NCBI GenBank assembly: GCA_963924555.1
Contig: OZ004581.1
Span: forward strand, 1,302,001-1,366,000
Direction of reading: 5' to 3'
DNA length: 64,000 bases
Source of the DNA: Crambe crambe
Lineage: Eukaryota; Porifera; Demospongiae; Poecilosclerida; Crambeidae
A model generated the notes under the pieces. The model was not told where the DNA came from, ran no database searches, and saw nothing but the letters and a program-made list of their open reading frames with translations. Below are positions 35,401-47,698 of the stretch, one piece after another (positions within the stretch are counted from its first letter, which is position 1; every line of letters starts with the position of its first letter). The position numbers were made by a program, and so were the translations under genes.

Positions 35401-36009
35401 GCGGATAGTGTTAGCAGAAGGTGGCCGAAGATTGGTTCCTTGCTTTGGGGGGCCAGGGATTCTTGGGAGTTCAGATGTCTCTGGAACCATATTAGGCAAG
35501 TTGCCATATTCATGTGCCCTAGAGAAAAAAATAGAGCATGGGAGAAGTATCAATGGCACACCCGCCCACGCATGGTTGCCAAGGAAACTAGGATTTAAAC
35601 TCCACAGAACTAAGACAAACCAATTGCATTTTGAGAGAAATCGTAAAATATAACTACATCATGTCAATTGGCTTGAGGATCTAGTCTTGCTTGTATAATT
35701 ATTTCTCCTTGAAGAATGGCTTTCATCCTCAAGTCAAGGTGAAGTTAGAGACTTTTCTCTTCTTACTCTCTGGAGATGTGCAAAGCTGTCTTTTCAAAGA
35801 TCCACAGTTCCATACATATTGAGTTCAACACTAGCACTAGCTTAGCCCTTTAATACTGTTAGCTACTCTGGTTTTAATTTCACTTACTTGAGAAAGTCTG
35901 CATAAGCAGTATCCGGTATCAAAGAGTCTCCGGCCCCAGCTCTGGAAGAAAGAAGGCTGTAGTGAGCTTGGAGCTTCTTGTAACGTTGAGCAGCCTGAGG
36001 TGCTGCCAT
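32486..36009 (-). pseudogene. Coiled-coil gene, copy B (5' half intact, 3' half decayed)
   Basis: Exons 1-4 are open and keep their splice sites: 35888-36009, 35347-35518, 35123-35231 and 34601-34778. Exon 5 (about 34022-34127) has lost its donor through a deletion relative to copy C. Exon 6 (about 33540-33620) lacks about 50 bases including its acceptor. Exons 7 (about 33030-33150) and 8 (about 32486-32600) are shortened and out of frame. Transcription from the intact promoter could still give a truncated N-terminal protein. Confidence 0.75.
34792..35058 (+). repeat. Purine-only tract in copy B
   Basis: The homologue of the tract at 2319-2575, at the same intron position, with a few extra GGGGAGG units. 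Confidence 0.85.
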
Positions 36010-36021
36010 TTTTGTTTGTGC

Positions 36022-36035
36022 GTTACCGTAGTGAC
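36022..36035 (-). promoter_or_regulatory. X-box variant upstream of copy B
   Basis: The minus strand reads GTCACTACGGTAAC, one base off the copy A site, ending 12 bases before the ATG at 36009. It lies within the 157-base gap to the divergent small gene at 36167. Confidence 0.5.
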
Positions 36036-36044
36036 ACACCCGGG

Positions 36045-36065
36045 CCCCCCCCCCCCCCCCCCCCC
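36045..36065 (+). repeat. Poly(C) run of 21 in the divergent promoter
   Basis: Twenty-one C between the start codons of coiled-coil copy B (36009) and the small gene (36167). C-runs also occur in the copy A promoter (7257-7270). Confidence 0.8.
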
Positions 36066-36166
36066 TTATATCTATGCCCCCACCGTCATATCCGCGTGCG
36101 CGCGCATCGCCTACCGGTATACCATACCACCACATCATTAAATTTTATATATTCTCCTGCATCACC

Positions 36167-36373
36167 ATGAGTGAATGTTCGCAGAAGTCAGTGTCAGATT
36201 CAGTCAGAATATTCGTTGTAGGCTCTAAAGTTTACCACGTCAAACCCGATACATCGTGCAGAAACGACTCCGTCTCCGAAGAAGAGATGGAGTATGAAGT
36301 CGCAGTACAGGAGTCTGACGCCACAGTTTCACTGCGGAAGGACACGAGCGAAATGGCTGTATTAAAACGTTAA
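36167..36373 (+). CDS. Small acidic protein, AVAVQESDPTVSLRKD family, copy 2
   Basis: A 68-residue frame starting MSECSQKSVSDSVRIFVVGS. It is nearly identical to copy 1 apart from a two-codon insertion, a Pro-to-Ala change in the core (ESDATVSLRKD) and an earlier stop after LKR. The upstream frame is open for 31 more codons, but I chose this ATG because copy 1 and its leader align here. It is divergent from coiled-coil copy B with 157 bases between start codons. Confidence 0.68.
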   Translation: MSECSQKSVSDSVRIFVVGSKVYHVKPDTSCRNDSVSEEEMEYEVAVQESDATVSLRKDTSEMAVLKR

Positions 36374-36539
36374 AAGTATCCCCAGACTTTGGAAGAAAAA
36401 ACTGTAATCTAGCTAGCTATGTCTATTGATAAACTTTGCAAGCCAGCTGGTCTGGTCTATTAAACTGAGCTAGTTTGAGTTTGTTCTTTCTACTTATTTC
36501 AAAATAATGTACCACTATAGCTAGTTGTTTTTTGTTATT

Positions 36540-36627
36540 TTTTTTAACTTGGTAATGCTTTACAGTATAGTAAATGGTGACAATGAGCAAGTGAGTTGAG
36601 AGGAAAACACAAAAAAAAAAAAAAAAA

Positions 36628-36693
<66 letters not shown>

Positions 36694-36945
36694 CTATACT
36701 GATGGTCTGAGTGAACAGCCATGAGATGCAATTAAAATAGAATAGAAAAGAGTACACGGGAGTTAAAAAGTTGGACTGTGAAATAATTGACAACATCTTG
36801 AACATGGACACAAGTAATGACAGCTACAGGTTGATGAAGAGAGAAAATTATCCCTGAAGTGGTTCCATAAAAAGTTCACTAGATTATGCTTAATGGTGGC
36901 AATTGACAATTCAAGATTGAAAGGAGGGAGAGAGTTCTAAAGTCT
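36540..36945 (-). mobile_element. LINE 3' tail fragment, second copy, with an (AT)n expansion
   Basis: Paralogous to 7782-8145. It is interrupted by A17 plus (AT)n at 36611-36688, which copy 1 lacks, and cut off at 36948 where EF-hand sequence (30600-like) begins. Confidence 0.7.
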
Positions 36946-36949
36946 GGGT

Positions 36950-38900
36950 ATGATCAAAGTCACTGTAGCAGTTCTTCACATTTATTCCTCGACTCTAGAA
37001 GTATAAACCACAGTCATGTGTCATTAGGCAGCAAGCAATGACCATAAAAGGAAAAGCATACAAGGAAGTGCATCCACACCGTACCATATATTATATATCT
37101 TTGTAGTATTGATGGCATTTTGTCAGTGAATTTCAAATGGTCTTCAGTAGGGCTGAAGCAAAGAGCTTTGGCAGTACTGCAGACTGCGGGGAGATAGCAG
37201 AAGTCTAATAGTGAGTGGAATGATGGATATTAGCAATACCTAATAAATTTTAGCGATTTTTGCTTTCAGTTAAAATTTAGGGTACTAATTTTGGCGACTT
37301 TGAGGAGGAGCTCAAGAAAAATGCAAATCAAGTCTGGCGTTGTTTAGCATATCACAATTTGGATTTGGCCATGATTCTGGTCATGGTGGATAGGAAAGGA
37401 GGGGCACAAGCATATAATTACTATAATATTGGCATGATTATAATGATGATGTGAATGTTATGAGTTCAGAGGCCAGAAGTAAAAGTTAGTTATGATTTCT
37501 TCAAATGGGTTGGCAGGGGGAGTACAGTAGATCCATCAATAAGCCCACTTATACCAGGAGCCAGTAGAGGAAAGTTTGAAGATATCACTCCAAATATTTT
37601 GGAAGAACTCGGCTCCTCCAGCAATGAAGTACTCAGATCTACAATTTTAGTGTCTTAGCTAAGGTGCTTCAGGACTATTGCCACACCAGATCTTCAACTT
37701 GACACCTGATACCCCCCAATCAAGAGATTTGATGTTTACTGACATAATTCCCTCTCTCCTTTTACCCCTATTGATTCTAGTGGCCTAGCTAAAGTTGAAA
37801 CACAAGTTGCACTCTAGTCCAGCTGCTAGCTAGGTTGGCCTAGCTATAGTTGAGACATAGGTTGCACTCTAGTCCAGCTTAGCTAGCTCACAGTTTGCAC
37901 TCTAGTCCAGCTGCTAGCTAGCTAGCTATATTATACAGACTAGTTGCATTCATACTATTAAGTTTACTCTAAGAGACTTTTTGCTTTAGTAGGATCTAGC
38001 TAGCTACCCCAAAACCAGGCCACTATTTTGTTTTTTAAAAGTGGGCCCAGCAAGCCTGGTTTTGTAGCCAGCAGATCATACTGTAGGTGCCTTTTTTATT
38101 TAAAAAATAAGTCAGTAGTACATTCTTACCTTCTGAATCTCTAAATTTGGCCACTTGGTTCACCATCTCAGAACTTGAAGATTGAATGCTGGTATGGAAA
38201 GAAATTTAGGGGTGGGGCTCAGATAAACAAGTCAAATATGTCGATTAATGAATTAACTTTGTATAATCATTATATTTGATATAGCTAACTTTATGCAGTC
38301 TAGCTACTCTGAGCTTTTACTCAATCTACTAGACCATTCTCTACTGAATGCTCAAAGACTCTCATTCCTTTTTTCTTCCATCCATACTTGTGGACCAAAG
38401 CCTCAAAATCATCAACAGATACAATCAATCCAAGGTGCTCATGCTACGACGAAACTGTTGATCTGTGAAAAAGGGCTATGACAGGATGAGCCCCACAAAG
38501 TACTATAGTGGAATTTCCAATAAAGTACACAATCTAAAGAGGATAAACCTCCAACCAAGGGATAAAAGTACCTTTGTATGTACCCTCCGAAAAGGACTAA
38601 GGCTGGGTCCCAAGCGTGTCCATTATTCAGAGGTTCCACTGTATTTAGTATTATTATGTCCTCACTTGTGATAAATCCAGAACGTAGTGGGTCAAAATCT
38701 TTAAAGAATTCTGAAACTCCTATCATCTTGTCTGTGTGACATGCCCGAGTCACTTCTCCACCTCCTTTGCTGTTGATAGTGGACTCTGCACCTTGTTCTC
38801 ACGACCCCAATCTCCAAATATACGTTGGGGAGAAGCTGGGGTAGCACTGCAGTCTAGGTCAAGGAGTAGCCTTGGCTCCAGGCACTCTTTTACGACCTGT
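36950..38900 (-). pseudogene. EF-hand gene 5' exons, second copy
   Basis: The order on the minus strand is: about 38755-38900 (FRQVVKECLEPRLLLDLDCS, then SPQRIFGDWGRENKVQ and STAKEVEK), a one-base frame change, then 38672-38753 (DKMIGVSEFFKDFDPLRSG, then FITSE and a donor), 38130-38172 (SEMVNQVAKFRDSE and a donor) and about 36955-37003 (the 5' part of the YSDFDHH exon, truncated). The EF-hand loop start DFDPLRSG is clear. This is the best view of the 5' end of the EF-hand region, but the frame change and truncation make this copy a pseudogene. Confidence 0.6.
38505..38642. mobile_element. Dispersed repeat with pogo/Tigger-like ends (candidate)
   Basis: The right end GAGGTTCCACTGTA and left end TATAGTGGAATTTCC are inverted, of the TACAGTGGAACCTC type seen on Tc1/mariner-pogo MITEs. 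Relatives occur at about 32020-32112 and 29175-29285. The minisatellite at 14.2-16.4 kb carries the same CAGTGGAACCTCT word. Confidence 0.45.
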
Positions 38901-38905
38901 CTAAA

Positions 38906-39012
38906 AGAGAGCCTGGTATCAATTGTACGTGTTAGCCTCGGAATTCCGAGGCTTCCGTATATTCCTCGTACACAATTGATACCAGGCTCTATTTTCATTA
39001 GAGCCTGGGGAC
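38906..39012. mobile_element. Foldback elements with TACCAGGCTCT ends
   Basis: AGAGCCTGGTATCAATTGTA at 38907 is mirrored by ACAATTGATACCAGGCTCT ending near 38990, and this in turn faces AGAGCCTGGGGACGAGGCTA at 38999. A similar short foldback lies at 60218-60265 (TACCAGGCCCTTATTT against AATAAGGCCTGGGTA), and a half copy at 32172. Confidence 0.65.
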
Positions 39013-39417
39013 GAGGCTAGGTCAAGGAGAAGTAGTAGTAATATTTGAGTAGAAAATCATGTAGTTTATAGCTACCCTTTTGGTTTAGCTAATTACACTT
39101 GCTAACCATTGTTTATATCTGGTTCCATTAAAGATATGAATTTGTTTCTATAGAGACTTTATTGCCTTGACTACCGTATCATGCATGTGCACGTGCCCAC
39201 CAAAATTATGGCGCAGCTGGAGTTCTGGAAGTTTTGTCTACAAATTGAGATCTGTCATGGGTCATTGAACTGAAGAACTCCCGTACTGAGCAGTTTTGTC
39301 CTCCCTCCCTCCCTCCCTCCCTCCCTCCTTCCCTCAATACAATACTAGTCTCTCTTGCTGCTAATCTTTTGACTTAGTCATTAGTGTCCATAATTAGTAT
39401 TTTTACCTGTCCTTTAG

Positions 39418-40552
39418 TGTTCATTTCCTGTCCTATCATGTCCAGATCCACCACCTCCTTGGCTATCAGACATTGCATCTCTCCTGCTGCAAGTTACGAT
39501 AACACATGTACACACATTCACATGTACACCTAATCTGATTATAAGAAGGGGTACACCACTTCAAGGTCTGCATAGCTATATTATTGACCGATCCCCCAGG
39601 ACAGTTGCTATGATGACCAATGAGCGTGTTTTATGCATGCATGGATGGTGGGGGTGTTGGTGGTGTCCTAAGGGGAATGGATGTAGTCCAGGCACTCTGA
39701 CGCAGACACCCTATAACTTATCTCTTCAGAAATAGCTGGGAAGAGCATCTCTAATAGGGAACCAATGCATAATTACATCAATGCTAGTATTTCATTTTAG
39801 AAACAAGGACACCATTCTAGCACCTACTCGCTCTGCCTCTGTTTAGCAGCTGCCATTTCTTGCTTCTCTTTGAGGGAATGGTGCAGGTTATTCTCAAAAC
39901 AGTGGCCTGCCTGTGTTTTGGACTTCTCTTCTGTTTTCAGTTTTCATATTATCTTCTTGAGCTATGGACCCCTGTAATCAGCAACACTAATTAATACAAT
40001 AGCCACTTAAACAGTTACAGAAACTGACTATTTAATGTATGATAGCTAATAGGATGATTACACTTGCTGTGCTAAAATCTTACTTTCAAAGCAACTCAGG
40101 TATGTACTTGTCATTAATTTCTTCCATAGTTGCCCTGAATCACCTCTTAGTTTATAGAGTCAGTGGATGCAACTACCTAACAAGGAGACGCTATAGCGAA
40201 AAGTCATGCACAGACTGACAGTGTTAGCTAGCTGTGTGTGTTGGTCGAGAATCTACAATTATTGAAACAAACAAACAACAACAAATAAACAAACAAATAA
40301 AAAAACAATGAGAAACACAGCCAGTGTTACTAAGTATAATGAATGAAATGGCCCATGGGCTTGGGCTCATATGATTAATGGTCCATGTACGTACAATACC
40401 AATTGCTATGTTCTGGAGAGCTATGATATCTTTCTTGGATGTGCATGCAAGCTGCTTGTTGTTTTCGGCCTCAGTTTGTGGTCTTGTGGGCCTCCATGTT
40501 GGGAGTAATAGCCAAGTCTGCCAGCTCCTTCTTCATTCGGAACTGCTCCTCC
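39418..40552 (-). pseudogene. Coiled-coil gene, copy D (exons 6-8 only)
   Basis: Exon 6-like 40429-40552 keeps its acceptor but has lost two bases near 40475 and with them the frame. Exon 7-like 39833-39973 and exon 8-like about 39418-39500 are shortened. The 5' exons are missing: near 40860 the sequence jumps to EF-hand-associated DNA. Confidence 0.75.
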
Positions 40553-41274
40553 TGAAATGAATATAGTGGTGAGAAAAACAAACCATAAATTTCCACTGAG
40601 TGCAGGCTCACCACCCGGACATGATAATCTAATAGCAGTTCCCCACTATAGTTGGGGAGAACCCTGTAATTATGTAGACTAATTAGATAACTCAAAAAAT
40701 TTTTGCAAACAGAACTACTGTACAAGAAGATGGTGGAGATATAGTATACAAGGTCAGTAAACTAATCAGTAATTTGTTGATTGTACAAATTAAACTCTCT
40801 ATGGCAGGAACACTCTATTATTGATCTGGACATGACTATGTAGCAATTTCAAATGTATAGCTACGTATAATAACCTGTTGTGTAGAACACATAATTATTT
40901 CTTCCTTGTTGAGTTCCATACCACAGAGATCAAGGGCACGAGAGAAAGCAATAAGAGAGATACATCCACATCATATATATTCATGGATATTGACTTGCTC
41001 CTTACATACCTGCATGTATGGGGGGATATAATGGTAAGTTGGTTGTTAGTCTAGCGGTTTCTAAAAGAATGCAGGTGTTAGACTGGTATTATAGACCGAG
41101 GATTACATGACCAAGAAAAGAAAAGATTAACTGTGAATATTATTACCTGTATGACTAAACTAATGTAAAAAGGGGATACCCTTATGAATAAAAAGCTCAC
41201 TCATCATTCCTACAGCTGGAGGACACTGCGATCTGTTGTTCCTACGTAACTAGAAGACATGATCAGAACACCCA

Positions 41275-41318
41275 GTGACTGTGTGTGCTGATCTATGTAG
41301 ATCAGCACACACAGTCAC
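41275..41318. repeat. Perfect 20-bp-arm hairpin
   Basis: Arms GTGACTGTGTGTGCTGATCT (41275-41294) and its exact complement (41299-41318) enclose the loop ATGT. There is no T-run, so it is not a bacterial-type terminator; its role is unknown. Confidence 0.85.
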
Positions 41319-41319
41319 A

Positions 41320-43340
<2,021 letters not shown>

Positions 43341-43349
43341 GTTCTTATC

Positions 43350-43586
43350 ATGGCTGAATGTTTGCAGAAATCGACGTCAGGTTCGATCAGAATGCTCGTT
43401 GTAAACTCTAAAGTCTACTATGTCAGAGATCCCGATACATCCCTGCACGGACGCGAGAAGAGAACTGACTTACAAGAAGAGGAAGAATTCTATGCTGTTG
43501 CAGTACAGGAGTCTGACCCGACAGTTTCACTGCGGAAGGACAAGAGTGAAATGGCTGTATTAAACTATCCCAAGAATTCTTTTTGA
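43350..43586 (+). CDS. Small acidic protein, AVAVQESDPTVSLRKD family, copy 3
   Basis: A 78-residue frame starting MAECLQKSTSGSIRMLVVNS and holding AVAVQESDPTVSLRKDKSEM. It is more divergent than copies 1 and 2, with a longer Glu/Arg/Lys-rich middle (REKRTDLQEEEEF), and the changes keep the frame. That is what a selected protein looks like. An AATAAA signal follows at 43649. It stands alone, not next to a coiled-coil gene. Confidence 0.72.
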   Translation: MAECLQKSTSGSIRMLVVNSKVYYVRDPDTSLHGREKRTDLQEEEEFYAVAVQESDPTVSLRKDKSEMAVLNYPKNSF

Positions 43587-43648
43587 ACTTCTGTGAATTT
43601 TTTACTAAGTTGTATTATCTAGCTACATGTGTGCAAAAAATAATGAAC

Positions 43649-43654
43649 AATAAA
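43649..43654 (+). terminator. Polyadenylation signal after the gene at 43350
   Basis: AATAAA 63 bases after the stop codon, followed by T/G-containing sequence. Confidence 0.45.
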
Positions 43655-43659
43655 CCTTC

Positions 43660-44099
43660 ATGATGAAGAAGTTGACTAGATTATTGTCACTTGTCCATTA
43701 ATTGTTTTAGCTGATAGTAGAGATCATTAGAATCAAACTATTTGGCTGAATCTAGCTATTATATGCTCCTTACCTGAGAGTATAATGTGACATGCCTGAA
43801 TTTGAATACATGCTGTTGCTGCCAATGTAAGCTCATTAGGGCAAGTGGAGTGAGAGATAGTTTCAGTACCATATTTTTGTATGCTACATTAATTTTGTCC
43901 TCACATTGTTTAATAATCACATCTTCACATCTCAGATAGTAGCTAAGGAGCTGGAGTGAGGGAGTTTTCTACAATTATCATCATAATTTTTTATGCTACA
44001 TTAATTTCATCCTAGCACTGTTAAATTCACCACATTTCAGCTTAGACACACAATTATATTCATATAGGCCTATATATCATAGCAGAGGGTCTTATGTGT
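43660..44099. other. Spacer
   Basis: AT-rich, with no gene or repeat recognised apart from a short repeated word TTTTTATGCTACATTAATTT at about 43873 and 43988. Confidence 0.45.
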
Positions 44100-44215
44100 G
44101 GAAGAGATTTCTGCTCTATCCATATCAGACAGCGTCTCTTTGAGAATAGGTTCGAGGCACTCTCTACAAAAGAGATGACCACATTGTCTTTTTAGTAGCG
44201 GGTGGACGAATTTAG
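44100..44215 (-). pseudogene. RING-finger (TRAF-like) exon fragment
   Basis: The minus strand after an AG reads LLKRQCGHLFCRECLEPIL, then KETLSDMDRAEIS. CGHLFCREC is the C-x-H-x2-C-x2-C core of a RING finger, as in TRAF and TRIM ubiquitin ligases. The first Cys pair would be in a previous exon that I cannot find, and I see no clean donor, so this is probably a gene fragment. Confidence 0.55.
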
Positions 44216-44302
44216 CTTAGTGACAACGCTTGCCAGAGAGAAATCCATCTACTGCAACTTCATGACTGGTGGATGCTAGGCCTGATCTTCTTCTCCTAGA
44301 AT

Positions 44303-44660
44303 GATGAGCCCACCAACACGTTGGACCTGAACTCTCTTTTCCTGCAGCTACGAGCATTCTGCATGTGGAGCAGGAGGTGGTGGGGGATGAGACCCAGCTG
44401 TGGACAGTGTCCTGGAGTGTGACCAGGAGAAGACCAAACTGCTCAGGAGGGAGAAGGAACTCGATGGGGGAGGGAGGGCAGACGAGAGTGGGTCTCCCCC
44501 AGATCACACTGAAGAACTAACAGAGCTCTACCACCGCCTGCTGCAGGCAATACTATGGCTGGAAGGTTACCTCCAGACATGGTCCACCACTCTTCTGCTG
44601 GTTTCTCACGACAGAACTTTCCTCAGTTCAGTTTGCACTGATATCGTTCAATCATTGCTG
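44303..44660 (+). pseudogene. ABCF3-like ATPase fragment, scrambled
   Basis: Three ABCF pieces follow each other on the plus strand: DEPTNTLDLNSLFLQ (Walker B to D-loop, 44303-44347), SILHVEQEVVGDET (44353-44394), and after a one-base frame change DSVLECDQEKTKLLRREKEL, LTELYHRLLQ, then AILWLEGYLQTW and LLLVSHDRTFLSSVCTDIVQ up to 44656. In intact ABCF3 proteins the SILHVEQEVVGD part precedes DEPTN, and about 60 residues stand between the two last pieces. So order is changed and exons are skipped: a rearranged pseudogene of a translation-associated soluble ABC ATPase. Confidence 0.75.
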
Positions 44661-44754
44661 GGAGTGCATGTGAACGATATCAGTGCAAACTGAACTGAGA
44701 AAAGTTCTGTCGTGAGAAACCAGCATGCAGAACAGAGTGGTGGACCATGTCTGG
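44573..44754. repeat. Inverted duplication of the ABCF fragment's end
   Basis: Arms 44573-44649 and 44672-44754 are reverse complements (one mismatch and one short insertion seen) around 22 bases. The HDRTFLSS coding part is therefore present in both directions. Confidence 0.85.
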
Positions 44755-44866
44755 AGAACTATGACCACCTGCTCTATTGAGCTGTAGCCACAAAACCATG
44801 TATCAAATTACACCTGACATAGCTAAACCAGATAAAACTTGAAGGTGACGGTAAATTATGTTCTAG

Positions 44867-45047
44867 GTCTACCCAGTGACTTCACTGCAGTAGAGAGTGG
44901 GATACTCGTAGAATTACCGTTCATCATTGCGTGTTCATTCTTGGCCATTATTGCTGCCTTCTATTTCAAGGTAAGTTACTACCGTATGTCATCATACTAC
45001 AGCCTTGCATGATCTATTTTTTATTCCTTCAACAGAGACAAGATTAA
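44867..45047 (+). CDS. C-terminal exons of a membrane protein (partial)
   Basis: Exon 44867-44970 has an acceptor (GTTCTAG) and a donor (GTAAGT). It encodes LPSDFTAVESGILVE and then a hydrophobic membrane segment LPFIIACSFLAIIAAFYFK. A 65-base intron leads to 45036, where the frame continues RQD and stops at 45047. This gives a single-pass C-terminus with a very short cytoplasmic tail. I cannot find the upstream exons, and the window offers no family identity. Confidence 0.42.
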
Positions 45048-45189
45048 CTCCACCCTCTGCAGTACCCATGAACATTATTAATTTTGTGAACGCATCAAGG
45101 ATTTACACTTGAGATTTTTGCTGAAATTTTATTAGTAAATAATGTTTGCCCTCCAAATTTCTATTATTATTATTATTATGATGACATAA

Positions 45190-45478
45190 CAGTGGTGGTG
45201 GATCTAGGAGTGGGCATTTCAGGCACATGCCCCCCCCCCCCCCCCCCTTTTGGTGTGGCCACTTATAAGAATTACAGTGGTACATGATAGTTTGCAAGTT
45301 AGCTGCAGACTGGCTAATCATCAAGTGGGCGCAGTTTCCCTAAAAAGGGTGTGGTTAGCCAAAGCTGGGTAAAAAATTTTTTTCGTGCGCCTGCGCGGAT
45401 ATTTTGGCCATAAGCCTGCATCTATGTGCCCCCCCCCCCCCCCCCCCCCCCTTTCTGAAAATCCTGGATCCACCACTG
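45190..45478. mobile_element. MITE with 5-bp target duplication, 289 bp
   Basis: Ends CAGTGGTGGTGGATCTAGGA and TCCTGGATCCACCACTG (inverted) are flanked by CATAA at 45185-45189 and 45479-45483. Two C-runs (about 45230-45247 and 45429-45451) lie inside. Same family type as 21531-21885. Confidence 0.8.
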
Positions 45479-45483
45479 CATAA

Positions 45484-46150
45484 AATATGACATTACTCCT
45501 GATTCATAAGGAGATTTCTTTCCCTTCCTTAATATCTTCGTGGCAGGTCTAAATTTTTCAATCCTATATTTTTTTATACTGGAGGTTGGAATAAGGTCAC
45601 ATTTAAATGTTTAAGTTTTGTGTTTCCTGGAGTGGAATAGCTTTTTGAGTAACTGGATCTGGTATAGCTAATACTTTCACTTCACATGGCTGACTAGTTG
45701 ACTGTTCATACTGTTTGGGGAGGGTGCTCTATTAGATTGACCCTCTAATTAAATAAGATGTTAATTATGCTTATGCCAATTTATATTAGCTACCCCCACA
45801 ATTCATCTGGCAGGTTTCTCTGAGGATAAAACGACACTGGACACAATGATAGTGCTTCAAAAAGTCACCTGGCCATTCTTATTCTCAACTACACAACCCA
45901 GCATTGTAAGGATAAGTGACATGTCTCAATCTGTACAAGTAAACAAATTCATAATTTGCTTATACACTGAGTATAAGTAAGCAAGATTGAGACATGACAT
46001 CCCATTATCCCTTGCTTGCAAGCACAAAATAAGAATGGCCAGGTTGTTGATTCAGACTTTTTGAAGCACTATCATTGTGTCTAAGAGAAGCCAGCCAGAT
46101 GAATTGTGGGGATAGGATATGTCGCTCCTGTGTCCTTTCAAATTTTTTTT
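45484..46150. other. Spacer with an inverted pair of words
   Basis: No gene seen. AATTCATCTGGCAGG at 45799 and CCAGATGAATTGTGG at 46091, with GTCTCAATCT/AGATTGAGAC in between (45932, 45984), form a loose inverted repeat spanning about 300 bases, perhaps an old foldback element. Confidence 0.4.
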
Positions 46151-46159
46151 TGTTGGTGT

Positions 46160-46435
46160 TCAACACCAGGACCATCAACTAATATTAAGATGGCCCTACA
46201 CACACATAGATGACAACACAAAACACACAATAAGGACAAGGGACAATGGGGAAAAAAACAACAAAAATGAAAACAACAACAAAAAATAAAAATAAATTTA
46301 CACTACAAAAAACTTTTTGATTTAAACGCACTATTTGAAGATAGGGAGATAATACTATCTGGTACAGAGTTCCATAAATGTACCACACTCACGAAGAATG
46401 ACGTTTTTGTGATGTCAAGAATGTCATGTTAGTAT
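46160..46435 (-). mobile_element. LINE 3' tail, second type
   Basis: The minus strand encodes KTSFFVSVVHLWNSVPDSI followed by Ser/Lys-rich residues, again the F...WNSVP C-terminus of LINE polymerases. It is a different family from 7782-8145. A-rich sequence follows. Confidence 0.6.
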
Positions 46436-46779
46436 CCATGGACGGTAGTAATCAATGGAGAATTAATTGGAATGTGTCTTCAGTCATGTGATTAATGAAC
46501 CATGACTTAAGAGCTCTAATTAATGAAAGAGCTCCAAATTAATGAACCATGACTCAAGAGCTCCAAACCGTCTTGGTTGTAATCTGTTGACCAGTGACCA
46601 CTACATACCAATTTCCTAATTATAATATCAAGTACAGTGTTCTCCCCAGCATACTTTCAGTATAGGGGCCCGCTATGCCTTCAAGTACATCTTCCTTCGA
46701 TGTGATTAATAGAATGCTGACAAATACCCTGAAACCACTTTCACTAATATTAATTTTAGGGAGAACACTGAAATACTTG

Positions 46780-47370
46780 CAACCAGCCTAAACTTCATAC
46801 CATTTCCTATATAAACAAGCTATATTCAGGAAATATATACTTGGCACAACTATACCAATCCAACACACAGGAAAAAAAGATGCTTGGCTTCATCCTTACC
46901 GTTTCCAAAAAGCAGTCTTAAACTCACAGGAAAAACAAACTTTGCTGTGAGTTGAGGCTGTTTTTTTTTTGTTTTTTGTTGTTGTTTTTTTGTTTGTTTT
47001 TTGACTAATCAAAGCAACCATAAACTTCATATCAATCTAATATGAAGTCAATGCACATGCAAGAAAAGGATACTTGGTTTAAGTATCACTGTCAATGCAT
47101 GGGAGGTGTGCTAACACTTTAGCTGAGGCCTGAAAGTGAAAGGAAGGGTATACAGGGAAGGTGTATCTTGCTTCTAGTATTGTATATTTCGATAGTGATG
47201 GTATAATTATGGTGGAGGAACAAAGTCATCAACCTACCAAGTGATGAAAAAGGACATTAGCCATTCCACTCACACAACTATAAATGTGTTATATCCAATC
47301 ACTCAGCTTAGTTGATACTATATCCACATACAGCTTGGTTTACTTTGCAAATTAATTGGTACACCTGTAT
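46780..47370. repeat. Duplicated block, partner at 8885-9415
   Basis: See 8885-9415. This copy has an extra T/G-rich insertion near 46955-47010. Confidence 0.65.
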
Positions 47371-47698
47371 CGTATATGTGGAAACTCTACTCCGTACAAA
47401 TGTGTGCCATGTCCAGTGCCATTGTATATGCGTCAATTATTAAAAATCTGCACTAATCTGCCTAACTAGCTGCCTTTTCACTGACATCATCAAAGCAAAT
47501 GGGGGTGGTTGTATGGCTTGCTGTTTAGGACGGAGTGTGTTACATGAATGTATTTCATGTGCACCATACAATGTTACATGGCTTGCATCATGCACATGTA
47601 TGGAGAGGTAAATGAGGGTATACACACGTATGGAGAGGTAGCATGATTTACACATGTTTAATTTCTGAATGTATGCACTGCAGGGTCGGGTAATCTAA

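Larger units (their letters stand above)
30590..40860. repeat. Segmental duplication: 30.6-34.2 kb repeated at 36.95-40.86 kb
   Basis: The sequences 30590-31800 and 36950-38290, and then 32120-34000 and 38660-40860, run in parallel (EF-hand 5' exons, then coiled-coil 3' exons), with indels. Both contain the AACCAGGCCCACTATTTTG foldback (31330 and 38015), the TAGTTGAGACACAGGTTGCA type of short repeats (31080 and 37850) and the CCCTCCCTCCCTC run. This fixes the gene order in the ancestral unit. Confidence 0.8.

Noticed and set aside
44217-44507. A minus-strand 96-codon frame opposite the ABCF fragment
   Set aside because: It is antisense to recognisable ABCF coding sequence.
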